Source: Bin55 sp009840545
GTDB lineage: Bacteria; Pseudomonadota; Gammaproteobacteria; Pseudomonadales; Azotimanducaceae
Reading direction: 5' to 3'
Length of the DNA: 64,000 bases
Assembly (NCBI GenBank): GCA_965208815.1
Contig: OZ242357.1
Location: forward strand, 3,286,001 to 3,350,000
In this document: positions 1 through 8,584 of the stretch, in pieces
Layout of the letters: each line of letters begins with the position of its first letter
Numbering within the stretch: the stretch's first letter is position 1
Translations under genes and position numbers: made by a program
The notes under the pieces: generated by a model
Seen by the model: the letters and a program-made list of their open reading frames with translations, nothing else
Databases searched by the model: none
What the model was told of the DNA's origin: nothing

Positions 1-235
1 AGAAACGGTTCTCCAGCGGTTTCGCAAAATTTCTCCCAAAGGCCCAGCATAAACGAAAGTTCCTGGAAGACCATAGACTATGTATCCTTTAAGATCAATC
101 ACTTGCAATATACCTAGGCCCGATCTGTCCTGTTTTCAGCCCTTAACTTCTTTAGATGTCTTTCCCCTTTCTTCTTCGTATAGATTATGTCATTTGAGGT
201 TTCCTTTTTTCGGAGTTGCAGTTGATGTGATGAAA

Positions 236-377
236 TCGAATTTCGCGTTCTTCTATTCGACCTGTTTGCGCGATGGCAGTCGCCTCTCTGGCCATGATGG
301 CATTCGAGGATCGGGACCCAAGCTTGAATTCGAGCTCGAAGCTCTAGTTTAGCCGCGGGTTCTCCCGGTCCCGAACT
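236..377 (-). ncRNA. Conserved noncoding 3' region of an IS110-family remnant (candidate bridge/seekRNA, copy 1)
   Basis: This stretch lies just downstream, on the minus strand, of the IS110-family transposase remnant at 414-615. It matches the corresponding downstream regions at 17603-17744 and 40636-40778 over about 140 nt. All three share a GGGACCGGGA-type block, a GAGCTCG block, GCCATCATGGCCAGAG and CAAACAGGTCGAATAGAAG, with short divergent stretches in between. No open frame is conserved. In IS1111-type members of the IS110 family the guide (bridge/seek) RNA is encoded downstream of the transposase, so this is a candidate for that RNA. The function is inferred from position and conservation only. 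Confidence 0.4.
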
Positions 378-413
378 CAATCCTCTCCTCCATCAGCTGA
401 AAACTGCCGCAAA

Positions 414-615
414 TCACCGTGAAAAGTTTCCTACGCAACCTTCGTCGAATTCCATATCGTGTCGAATCATCGGCCAAGCCGTGCGGGCATTGCCAGCTGA
501 AGCTTTTTCGATTCCTCGTCGCGTCTTGAGGGCGGCAAGGCTCCGGACCGCCTCTTCTTGCGGAGTCGGTAGCAGTGGCGCAGCAGTTGATCCAGCATGG
601 CCGTGACCATGACGT
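414..615 (-). pseudogene. IS110-family transposase, C-terminal remnant
   Basis: Only about the last 55-65 codons remain. The read-out contains NARTAWPMIRHDMEFDEG, which aligns with NARTAWSMIRHGTRYD at the end of the intact IS110-family transposase at 39549-40598. The N-terminal DEDD nuclease half and the catalytic-serine region are missing. A degenerate right-end motif (similar to GAAGGCATC-TAGAAG) lies further downstream on the minus strand near 150-165, so the remnant runs to the natural right end of the element. The fragment abuts the membrane-protein gene that ends at 638. It is decayed and presumably inactive. Confidence 0.65.
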
Positions 616-637
616 CGTCGCCCAGAACCGATCTCCG

Positions 638-1180
638 TTACTCCACCACCTTGTCCAACGCCTTGCTGATCGCCCGAATTGAGGAAACTAGCAGAAGTAT
701 CAAAGCCATCGCCAAACTCGCATAGAACACCCAGTGCTTCGTCGTGGTGAAGATCGAGGCGCAGAGAACTTGAATCTCGGAGATTTCGGGATACGTGGCC
801 AGCATGAGCGAAATCTGGACATTCTCCGCAAGGTCGACAATCCCTCCAATGACGGGTGCCAGAGCAAGCCACCAAGTCGAATCGGTGACTCTGCATCGAT
901 GGATCAGGCCGGCAAGGAATGTCACATAGACGACGGGAAACAAAGTGTCGAGCAGAAGACTCGACCACAAATATATCGTTCTTCCGTCCGATCCGTAGCC
1001 GTCCAGCAACGCCATCGCTTCAGTGTGCGTGTACCAGCTCTGCACGTCGAGCAATTCGCCCTCGATGGGCAACGCCGGAAACACAAGGAACAGAAGCATG
1101 ACCGAGACAAGGAACGTCAGAAACAACGTTCCGGCCCTCTCGGCAAATTGGAGATATTTCCCCAATGCTACGACCAGCAT
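638..1180 (-). CDS. Putative four-helix inner-membrane protein, function unknown
   Basis: This 180-aa protein has four clear hydrophobic segments, at about residues 14-40, 72-95, 104-125 and 150-170, and short polar ends, so it is an integral inner-membrane protein. I do not recognise the family. The ATG at 1180 was chosen because it sits inside the end of the preceding small gene (stop 1170-1168). This gives an overlap of about 13 nt typical of translational coupling, whereas upstream in-frame sequence lacks hydrophobic or signal-like character. The gene ends 22 bp before an IS110-family remnant and looks intact. The partner gene upstream encodes a small basic protein, and the two probably form an operon. 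Confidence 0.6.
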   Translation of the reverse strand: MLVVALGKYLQFAERAGTLFLTFLVSVMLLFLVFPALPIEGELLDVQSWYTHTEAMALLDGYGSDGRTIYLWSSLLLDTLFPVVYVTFLAGLIHRCRVTDSTWWLALAPVIGGIVDLAENVQISLMLATYPEISEIQVLCASIFTTTKHWVFYASLAMALILLLVSSIRAISKALDKVVE

Positions 1181-1365
1181 GCGATGGCGGCTTTCTTGGC
1201 TATCTCTTTTCTTCGCTTCGCAGTGAGTGCCCTGGCTCTCGACTTGCCGCTTGGGCTTCCAACTCTCGAGGGGTCGTCCACGATCTCGCGGGTCGCTATC
1301 TTGGCGACATGCATCGCATTGCGAACCACGTCTGCGGGGCGCGTCTCGCCTTTGGGTCCACGCAT
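1168..1365 (-). CDS. Small basic protein with AKKAA-type C-terminus
   Basis: The product has 65 aa, is Lys/Arg-rich, begins MRGPKGETRPADVV and ends KEIAKKAAIACW. This pattern resembles a widespread small bacterial family with a PADVIGNAVKVMRIATGE-like start and an IAKKAAxARW end, for which nucleic-acid binding has been suggested. The ATG at 1365 is preceded by AGGAG at a good distance. The last codons overlap the start of the downstream membrane-protein gene, so the two are likely co-translated. The terminal Trp is followed by one extra Ser. Family recognition is from memory of the pattern; the function remains unproven. Confidence 0.6.
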   Translation of the reverse strand: MRGPKGETRPADVVRNAMHVAKIATREIVDDPSRVGSPSGKSRARALTAKRRKEIAKKAAIACWS

Positions 1366-2102
1366 CAATTGCTCCTATGAATGAACTCTGGCTATACATA
1401 TGTTCTACATATCTCTTCCAGCGTTCTATGAACCGTGGAGTAAAGGTTATACATCTGGACCGATTAGTCAATATATCAATAGGATATAGGTTGTGCTACT
1501 ACTCTGCTTGTCAACCAGTGGGATTCCGATGTCGGGTTGCTCGCTGAATACAAGAATCCGGGAGGCGAGCTTCATGAACTCGTCGGGATGAATCGGCGCG
1601 AGAACCTTAAATCTCATAGGCTGACAACAGCCCGGCACCAGCAGCTTCACTTGTCACAAATCGGATTGGACTTGAAAGATAACAGAAGCAAAGCCGTATC
1701 GAGAAAGCGGAAGAAACACGGCTCTGGATTCCAGGAGGCATCCTTGCCCGTAGAGTAGTTTTTAATTCACAATTCGGTCTATACCGAGCACCATATGACG
1801 AATGCAACCAAAGACTAAATGACCGCTGGCTTTGGGATCGGTCAGTAGATCGCATTGTTTATCGCAAACGCGCCGAGTTTGAGTTCTTCGGAGAAACTGC
1901 AGGCTTGTGATCTCATTGAGAAGAACATCATTGCGCATGGCAGGAACTATTTGAACTCCGTGGGATCGCATGGCAATTAGTCCAAGATTCTTCGAATTGC
2001 ATTGCGTCAGGCCGTCGAGGCCATTGAAGGTCAGGAAAAGATCAACAGGAATCTTCGAAGTTGCAAGTTGGCAGAGAGCTTGGAAAAATGGGTGGACAAG
2101 CA
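1366..2102. other. Region without a convincing intact gene
   Basis: No intact gene stands out over about 730 bp. On the plus strand an open frame from about 1849 to 2106 is interrupted by a single TAG at 1978-1980. Its translation looks protein-like (for example SSSEKLQACDLIEKNIIAHG before the stop and ALRQAVEAIEGQEKINRN after it). Its terminal TGA (2104-2106) overlaps the ATG of the next small gene. It may be a nonsense-mutated small gene, but I do not recognise it. Confidence 0.3.
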
Positions 2103-2300
2103 ATGAAGCATGACCGTCGAGAGTTCACCATCAGGTTCCTGGGTTGCACCGAAGAGGAAGTTTTCTTGCTGGACGCATGGTCTAGTCAGGCCAATCTTTC
2201 GCTGACGAAATCTCTCGGAACCATTATCAAACAGCATCTATACGAGAGATTGACTCGCGAAAACGAGTCGCCGAATTCACAGGGGTTTCAGAATGTGTGA
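2103..2300 (+). CDS. Hypothetical 65-aa protein
   Basis: A short soluble protein starting MKHDRREFTIRFLGCTEEE, with an acidic then amphipathic composition and no membrane segment. The ATG at 2103 overlaps the TGA of an upstream interrupted frame (ATGA arrangement), which suggests translational coupling and supports this start over an in-frame GTG-type start at 2061. The next gene starts 33 bp downstream on the same strand. I do not recognise the family. Confidence 0.4.
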   Translation: MKHDRREFTIRFLGCTEEEVFLLDAWSSQANLSLTKSLGTIIKQHLYERLTRENESPNSQGFQNV

Positions 2301-2333
2301 TCCAGTACAGCAGAGATATGGACGAAATTACGT

Positions 2334-2756
2334 ATGGACCCAAGAGCCATCAAGCTGACGGTCAGTTATCCAAGAGACTGGGAAGTTGAGAGAATTGAGC
2401 CGTTCGAGTCCTCTAAAGGTAGTGGTTCGGATTGTACAGTTCTGGTGACGATATCGACGCACGGGTTATACAAAGAACTAGTATTGGTTCGGCGGCATCC
2501 AGAGGAGCATCAGGATCGTCGAACACGGCTACTATTCCGTCCTGAAGACGCGCACAAGCTCGTTTGCCTATTGTTGAAACAAACGGGCGTTTCGGATCAA
2601 GAGGAATATAACGACACGACTGGATACCAGGTTCATCCGCCATCTGTTTTCTCTTTGGTACAATCTCGGCTCATAGCTGTAGGGTGCGTCTGTGATCTCT
2701 TGTGGTCGGTGCTTCGCAACGCGGGTGCATCGGTCGGTGGCTTCACAACTGAATAG
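2334..2756 (+). CDS. Hypothetical 140-aa protein
   Basis: A 140-aa protein without signal peptide or clear membrane segments. The N-terminal half alternates beta-like strands (KLTVSYPRDWEVERIEPF, CTVLVTISTHGLYKELVLV), and the C-terminal half is mixed. It follows the 65-aa gene on the same strand with a 33-bp gap and may be co-transcribed with it. The start is the first ATG of the frame; no strong Shine-Dalgarno is seen, so the exact start is uncertain. No known family is recognised. Confidence 0.45.
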   Translation: MDPRAIKLTVSYPRDWEVERIEPFESSKGSGSDCTVLVTISTHGLYKELVLVRRHPEEHQDRRTRLLFRPEDAHKLVCLLLKQTGVSDQEEYNDTTGYQVHPPSVFSLVQSRLIAVGCVCDLLWSVLRNAGASVGGFTTE

Positions 2757-2848
2757 TTTCCTCGGGCGCACCTTACCTTTCGCAATTCAATGCAGCGTCA
2801 ATACGGGGGTAGGTTGGTATCTGTAAGTGTTCTTGCAAGATGCTTTAA

Positions 2849-2865
2849 GCGGGTTCGATTCCCGT
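2849..2865 (+). other. tRNA/tmRNA T-arm-like sequence (isolated)
   Basis: A 17-nt stretch folds as a five-pair stem (one G-T pair) around a TTCGATT loop, exactly like a tRNA or tmRNA T-arm. No matching acceptor 5' strand, D-arm or anticodon arm lies upstream within 100 nt, and no CCA follows at the expected place. It could be the tail left by integration of an element at a tRNA or tmRNA gene, or chance. Confidence 0.25.
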
Positions 2866-3003
2866 CTCTTGGTATGCACCGGGGCGAAAAACGCAAATCT
2901 GTGCGGGGCGCAACTGTCATCTATATGGAGGCGGGTTGCACTCATTGACATCCCAAAAATGAAGCCCCGCACACTCTGCATTTCAAACTGAGACACTTCC
3001 CAC

Positions 3004-4926
3004 ATGCTTGTTCGATTCGACAAAAATATCTTTGAAATTGCTCTGGTGGCTTGGCTATTGAGTTTGTCGGCAACAACCTGGGGGTCTGACACTTCATTCA
3101 CAATCATTGGAGAGTATCTGATTTCATCTCCCGATCCACTGCAAGGATTTGACCTAAATTCCTCAAGTTCCGATGGCAAAGACGCGTCGAGCCGTGCCGA
3201 TGTTTTGGACGACCAAAATCAGAACGCAGCGAGTATGTCTACTTCGACTGTTGTAGTTGGGTACCAAACTATGAACGAGGGCGGTGAAATCGAACTTGTA
3301 GAGCTGGTTTCGGGCGATTTTGAGAATGGGAGAGTTGTTTTAACGGGAGAGATTGGGGAACCAACTGATGTAGAGATTTGGATTTACACAAACGACGGCG
3401 AGAAGCTTGCGACAAGTGCATTGGTTATGCCGGGTGGTGAGGCCATTAAGTTCGTACTAGTTGATGAGAGTGGACCGTACACAAGCGACTTCCTCGTGCT
3501 AAAGGGTTCGTCTCGAAAGGCCGTTGATTCTCAACGAAAATTTACTGTCAGGGGGACTTTGAGCCATCCAACAAAGGATGTGTCACGAGCCATCGTCGAC
3601 ATCCGAACGACAATATTTGAGAATGGCATACGGGCAAACGAATTCCTGGGAGTCGTGATGCTCGAGGACGATCAATTCTTGATAGAAGGGGAAATTGATG
3701 AACCTATCGCCACTCAGATCAATGTGGAGGTAAGCGACGGCTACGCGACTACGCCTGCAGTAGTTGAGCCTGGCTCCACGATTACGGTATCGTGGTACGG
3801 AACGACTGACGAACTCGTGGCGACTACGGACGGAGGACTGCACTCGAATCTGGTAGAAAGCTGGCAACAGAGCGACGAGTATCGATTGAAAGTGGATGCT
3901 TACGCTTCTGCTCGTGAAGAGGCTCGATCAGGGTCTCGCGAGAAGAGAGATGGCGAGGTCCGCTCGGTCATTGGAGTTGCTGCAGACTTAATTTCAACAT
4001 CGAACCCATCGGACGAAACCGAGGAAGAAACTACCGAATCAACCGACGAACCCAAGAGCCCCTCGCAAGTGATGGATATGCTTGCGGCAAATATTCCGAC
4101 AGATTCCATACCGAGTCCCGCAAAAGAATGCGAGCATGTATCTATGGAAGGATTTCGCCCACCGTTGATGGATCTCTTGCGGGCGAGCATGCCAACTTCG
4201 GAACTAGCTTCTTTCAGAGAAGACATCGTTCAGTTCAAGCAGGAAGCCTTGCAGAACTTGGCGACTCATTCCAAAGATCCCCTGGAGTCGCTTCTTGCAG
4301 TAGAAATGGGATCGTTTGGGGCTCCAGGCGATCGGAACCGAGCCCTTACTATCTTAGACCGGATTGCTAAGTTGTTGGATGAGGATATTGTGTCGCGAAG
4401 AGTGCACCCACGTCGCGTCATCCTGGCGAACAGAATCGCGGCCGAAGCCAACGAAGACTCTTTGATTCAAGGTCAAAAAGTGCCAGGCTTTTCGCATCCA
4501 GACCTCGAACACCGAGAGGTTTCCCTATACGGTCTGCTTGAAAGAAAGAATTTCGTACTGATCGATTTTTGGGCGTCATGGTGCGGTCCGTGTATTGCTG
4601 CTTTTGCAGACTTAAAGGAAATCTACTTGGACTACAAGGACGATGGTTTTGAAATTGTGGGTGTTTCCGTCGACAGCAACTACGAAGATTGGAGCAAGAG
4701 TTCGATAGAACACGAACTTCCATGGGTCAATTTAGGAGAGTTAGATGGAATGCAGGGCCAAACGGCCATCGATTTTGGAGTGCAATTCTTGCCGAAGAGC
4801 TATCTCATCGACGATCACGGATGCATTCTTCGAAAGGACTTGCTTACCATAGAACTCAAGGAGTATTTGGCATCACGCATTGAAGAAACAGGAGAATTGG
4901 ATTCTTCTGAGTCTTCAAATCAGTAA
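3004..4926 (+). CDS. Secreted or anchored TlpA-like thioredoxin-domain protein (640 aa)
   Basis: An N-terminal hydrophobic stretch (residues about 9-27) acts as signal peptide or anchor. Residues about 95-270 contain two beta-rich segments that resemble the DUF4369-type repeats found in front of TlpA/ResA thioredoxins. An acidic, Glu/Thr-rich linker follows (about 325-365), then a helical stretch, and a thioredoxin fold at about 485-625. The redox motif WCGPC lies at residues 526-530, followed by GVSVDSN and the cis-Pro strand FLPKSYLID. Such proteins reduce or isomerise disulfides outside the cytoplasm, for example in cytochrome c maturation. At 640 aa it is much longer than single-domain TlpA (about 180 aa). 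The gene looks intact; the next gene starts 72 bp downstream. Confidence 0.8.
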   Translation: MLVRFDKNIFEIALVAWLLSLSATTWGSDTSFTIIGEYLISSPDPLQGFDLNSSSSDGKDASSRADVLDDQNQNAASMSTSTVVVGYQTMNEGGEIELVELVSGDFENGRVVLTGEIGEPTDVEIWIYTNDGEKLATSALVMPGGEAIKFVLVDESGPYTSDFLVLKGSSRKAVDSQRKFTVRGTLSHPTKDVSRAIVDIRTTIFENGIRANEFLGVVMLEDDQFLIEGEIDEPIATQINVEVSDGYATTPAVVEPGSTITVSWYGTTDELVATTDGGLHSNLVESWQQSDEYRLKVDAYASAREEARSGSREKRDGEVRSVIGVAADLISTSNPSDETEEETTESTDEPKSPSQVMDMLAANIPTDSIPSPAKECEHVSMEGFRPPLMDLLRASMPTSELASFREDIVQFKQEALQNLATHSKDPLESLLAVEMGSFGAPGDRNRALTILDRIAKLLDEDIVSRRVHPRRVILANRIAAEANEDSLIQGQKVPGFSHPDLEHREVSLYGLLERKNFVLIDFWASWCGPCIAAFADLKEIYLDYKDDGFEIVGVSVDSNYEDWSKSSIEHELPWVNLGELDGMQGQTAIDFGVQFLPKSYLIDDHGCILRKDLLTIELKEYLASRIEETGELDSSESSNQ

Positions 4927-4998
4927 ACAGGAAGTCTGCAGAATCTGGTATAGTTCAAATTTGTTGAACCAAATCGATGGTCAGGTTGCATTAAGTCA

Positions 4999-6279
4999 AT
5001 GCGATTGAAGTGGATTCCCGTATTCGTAGTAGGAGTTGTGCCCCTAGGAATTCTAATCGCTTTATTTGCTAACCGCGACAACGGTAGTATTACAAAAGAA
5101 TCTGACACCTTCCAATTATCAATCAACGAGGGCTTTTACCAAACAGAGCCGACCTTGAATGTCGAGGCGATGTCGGTCCAAGGTGAGAAACAGAAAAGCT
5201 CTATAGGCAGTCCTCTGTTTCTCGGCGAAGAGTGTCCTGAGCGGCTAGATCGTAGCATTTCCCTCAACACACAATGCATGAATGCGATCAACAAGTACTT
5301 CAGAGACCAAGCCGCCTACACAATCGACCACTTTGGCATGGTTCCGACCGTGTCCTCTTATACACTAGGAGAAATATTCGACAGTCACAATCTAGACCGT
5401 GAGCTTGTATTCCAAGCACTAAAGCGCGCTGAATGCCGGTTGTTGGAAGGACCGATCCAAATTCAACAGAGAGCGATCTGCAATGCTCATTCCCTTGCTC
5501 GTTTCACTCATCTCTCTGAGCTGTGCTATAAAAAATCGACCAGTGATCATTGGTTCGATCTCTTGTCAGAAAATTTGACCTCACCTTACCAAAACAAGAT
5601 GAAAAGACTTGAAAAGTACGCGAGCGATTCAGATGTTCGATTGTCAGAACTAAATGACCTAAGGGAATCGGTGTTAAAAGATGTCTGGCTTAAATCACAG
5701 TGTCCGACTTATGTGTCTGAAGGTAGTTTGTTTTCGTTGGAGCAAGATATCGAATTCACAATATGGTGGAACGAAGAACCAAGCAAATTGAGGCGCAGTC
5801 AATTGTCTAGATTCAACTATCCATTCGTTGTGTTAGATCGCATGAACCTTGTACCCTATGAACGTTTAGCATTAGTTTCGGCCCGATTAGGAGACATTAG
5901 GTTGATTTCCAGTCAGCAACTATATCGCATCACTGCTCCGCATGTCGACATCGAGTACAAGAATTGAGTAGATGATGCGTTCCCTTGGATGGTTGAGCTT
6001 GAGTTAGCAAGATTTTTTGTTAACGGAAAGCCCGAGTTGGCAATTGCGTATGCGGTATCGGGTTTGGTAGGCTTGCGGAAATCGGGATTCCAGACCGATG
6101 TGGATGAAGTTACCAGTTATATTTGCGATGCGTACCAACAGCATGAAGTAAGAGATGAGATCGAAGGTTGCGCAACTCTCATTAGAAATGCGGAATTTTA
6201 TATTGATTCGGATAACTGGAACGAGCTACGCATGTTTGACGAAATCGTTATCTCAGCTTTGGAACAAAACTTGTACTGA
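4999..6279 (+). pseudogene. Membrane-anchored unknown protein, frame continues past one in-frame TGA
   Basis: The first part (4999-5967, 322 aa) begins MRLKWIPVFVVGVVPLGILI, an N-terminal anchor, followed by a mostly helical Cys-containing region. TGA at 5965-5967 ends it, but the same reading frame stays open for another 103 codons to 6279. This second part has a TPR-like helical composition (PELAIAYAVSGLVGLRKSGF). An alternative start at ATG 5989 exists in that frame but has no obvious ribosome site. The simplest reading is one gene of about 426 codons with a recent nonsense mutation. Two separate genes or TGA read-through are alternatives. I do not recognise the family. Confidence 0.5.
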
Positions 6280-6335
6280 TATTTCCTATAGTAGCGTTTG
6301 AAGTTCCAGTACACATTTCACCTTGTAATTCCCTT

Positions 6336-6435
6336 GGCTCATTTGTAGATGGTATGGATGTCTTCCATCTTTTAAATACCAGCTACCTGTTAAGGTAGCA
6401 AACTGGAAGACATCCATACCATCTACAAATGAGCG
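6336..6435. repeat. 100-bp palindromic MITE with 8-bp target duplication
   Basis: Arms 6337-6367 and 6404-6434 are perfect 31-bp inverted repeats, with an inner hairpin (GCTACC/GGTAGC) in the loop. The direct repeat ATTCCCTT occurs on both sides (6328-6335 and 6436-6443), as expected of a transposed element. The outer arm GGCTCATTTGTA is the same as the terminal repeat of the 1712-bp unit at 39461-41172. The inner arm (TGGATGTCTTCC) and inner hairpin match the left end of the IS110-family element inside that unit. It therefore looks like a non-autonomous relative or deletion derivative. Confidence 0.75.
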
Positions 6436-6692
6436 ATTCCCTTTGGATTTACATCGAATCTTGCTTACAGGCCTATTTCTAATCTACGATTGTGTTCCAA
6501 TCCAACACTAGGCTGGCACAGTTTCTGACTAAATTGTCTAGAATCCGGCACCCACAATCCTTACATCAGCTAGACGAGGTTACTATTATCTCTTCCTGTA
6601 CGCCATCATTGAACAGCTTGCACTCTTCTACCTTCAATTTGGAAGTCTTTCCCTCAAAGTTGTACCAATCTTGCTCCCTAAAGTATTCTATA

Positions 6693-7796
6693 GGGCACGT
6701 CTATTAATTGACGATTTTGTCGATTGTCTGCGGTGTTGCAGCAGGAACGCAACATTTTGGGGCTAACATAGGGGTTGTTCCAAACTACCGTTGCTTTTCT
6801 CGCATGACACGCACCGTTCGACCTTCCGAAGCCGACCTGCTTCCCGACTCGTCCATGTTTGCCTCGCTGGAGCGTTCGAAGGACACGCATCTGGAGAAGA
6901 TGGATTGTCTGTTCGACTGGGAGCGGTTCCGGGAAACCCTGGAGAGGGCGTGGCCGTGGACGCGCCACGACGCGAGGCCGGGTCGTCCCTCGTGGGACGC
7001 GGTTTCGATGTTCAAGGTTCTGGTGGTGGGCAAGACCAAGGGCGATCTTTCGGACGAGGCTCTGGAGGATCTGTGCCGCCATCACGCGCGGGTGGTGCGG
7101 TTTCTGGGACTGAGTCCGGGCACGGGTCCGGACGCGAAGACCATCCACAAGTACCGCAAGGCTCTGGAGAGGCGGGGCGTCATGGACCAGGTGTTCGAGG
7201 AGATGGAGGCGATCGCCCGGGAGAAGGGGTTCGCGATGAAGGACGGCTGCATGATCGACGCCAGCGTGGTGGAGGTTCCGGTGCGGCGACTGAAGAAGGA
7301 GGAGCGGGAGACGATCGACGGGGGCGGCAGGCCCCGATGGAAGCCTTCGAAGCGGCGGCAGAAGGACCTCGACGCGCAGTGGACGAGGAAGGGCTCGAAG
7401 TCGTTCTTCGGCTACAAGCGCCATGTGGTGGTGGACGTGAGGCACAAGCTGATCCGCGCGGGCTCGGGTGGAGCATGTCTTCGGATCGATCCGCAACGAC
7501 ATGAAAGTTGACAAGCACCGCGGCGTGGGTCTGAAGCGGGCCCGCTCGGAACTCCTCTTGGAGCACGTCGTGTACAACATGAGACGTCTGGTCCATCTGG
7601 TGGAGGTCGAAAGCGCTCCTGGGTAGCGTCGGTGCCTCAGTGCGCCCGAAATCCGACACCGGACCGAAAAAGCAGGCTTGAAGCCTGCACAGGGGACGCG
7701 CAACTTGGCCAAATCAAACGAATATCGAAGATTCCGGCGATTCTCTCCCCTAAACGACTACTCGCCAGTCCGAAAAACGCTTTAATAGAGGTGCCC
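6693..7796 (+). mobile_element. Defective IS5-family insertion sequence
   Basis: The terminal repeats GGGCACGTCTATTAA (6693-6707) and its inverted partner (7782-7796) match at 14 of 15 positions, and TATA flanks both ends (6689-6692, 7797-7800), consistent with a 4-bp target duplication. The 1104-bp element contains an IS5-family transposase gene with an internal deletion. Its right end supplies the stop codon of the gene at 7782-8216, so the insertion truncated that gene. A partial second copy in opposite orientation lies at 41416-41777. Confidence 0.8.
6804..7626 (+). pseudogene. IS5-family transposase, internally deleted and frameshifted
   Basis: The N-terminal part starts MTRTVRPSEADLLP and contains the DUF772-like region, DASVVEVP (first catalytic Asp) and SFFGYKRHVVVDVRHKLIR. 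After KLIR, near 7455, the middle of the catalytic domain is missing. The C-terminal piece ARVEHVFGSIRND...EVESAPG continues in a different frame to the TAG at 7624-7626. The second copy at 41416-41777 keeps a few more residues (SNKSIARTR) just upstream of ARVEHVFG, which confirms the deletion here. The element cannot encode a working transposase. Confidence 0.8.
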
Positions 7797-8216
7797 TATA
7801 GTACTTGACATGACTCCACACGATTCTGGCTTCGATTCGTCTAGGCGGCGAATACCATACCATCGTTCTCCCAAAATAGTGGCAGTCCTGACCACCTTGA
7901 ACTTAGCATTCTGGCGAAGATTAACGGGCTTTGAGTCAGTTCGATAGCTGGAGTACATTTTTAACGTTTTTGTCTTGTCCGCCTCTATTTTGAAGCATCC
8001 ATCCATACTTATGGCAGTCTTGTTCGTTTTCAGGTCAGCGTCCACGATTGGAACTGGTAGTCGTGAGGTACTTCTCTGTCTGTGGAAGTGATACTCACCT
8101 GTTGTTCTGTCGAAGTGTCCGCCGTCAGAGTCTAGAAGCCCAGAGTTTGGTACAGCAATTCCGGTGAATAGTAGGCTACAACCCACTGCGGACTTGAAAA
8201 GCGTTCTCCAATTCAT
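7782..8216 (-). CDS. Secreted YHYH-like protein truncated by IS5
   Basis: The 144-aa product has a signal peptide (MNWRTLFKSAVGCSLLFTGI) and then DSDGGHFDRTTGEYHFHR, which resembles the YHYH motif (GCHxDxKTGEYHCH-like) of small secreted proteins. The ATG at 8216 was chosen because AGGAG precedes it; an in-frame ATG five codons upstream lacks this. The last four codons (GHLY) and the TAA come from the terminal repeat of the IS5-family element, so the original C-terminus is lost. Function unknown, and the protein may be inactive. Confidence 0.6.
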   Translation of the reverse strand: MNWRTLFKSAVGCSLLFTGIAVPNSGLLDSDGGHFDRTTGEYHFHRQRSTSRLPVPIVDADLKTNKTAISMDGCFKIEADKTKTLKMYSSYRTDSKPVNLRQNAKFKVVRTATILGERWYGIRRLDESKPESCGVMSSTIGHLY

Positions 8217-8357
8217 TTCTACTCCTATCAAGTACTTATATTCAGAGAATTTAGATCAGTCTCTTTGCTCGATTATGTGACAAGCATTATAGACTAGGAG
8301 GGTTCGCGACACATTAGGCAGACACCCGTTAGGTAATCCCTTTTGGAGGCAGCTCAC

Positions 8358-8584
8358 ATGTCGAAACGAAGAGGATATGACCCACAGTTCAAGCTTATAC
8401 GGCTGCTTTGCTGAGGAGTTCCGCTGGAAGCTCATCCGAAATGAGCGAGGAGATGGGCATTGGCCCAACACTACTGTTTCGCCGGGCCAATGAATCCCAA
8501 GACACTGACAGTGTCGGACTGTATCACAAATTCGAGGAACTGAATAGCGAATCCGTTTATGGAAGAAGCGGACCTCATGAATGA
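8358..8584 (+). pseudogene. IS3-family orfA remnant
   Basis: The start MSKRRGYDPQFKLIRLL resembles the MSKRRxYSPEFKxEAV start of IS3-family OrfA helix-turn-helix proteins. The frame then breaks, and RSSAGSSSEMSEEMGIGP continues in another frame, corresponding to the RSAAEVAEELGIGP recognition helix. No OrfB follows. A GGAGG-like ribosome site (8345-8349) is retained ahead of the ATG. It is a decayed insertion-sequence fragment. Confidence 0.5.

Noticed and set aside
2790..2880. A complete tRNA gene
   Set aside because: Only the T-arm can be formed; acceptor, D and anticodon arms are absent.
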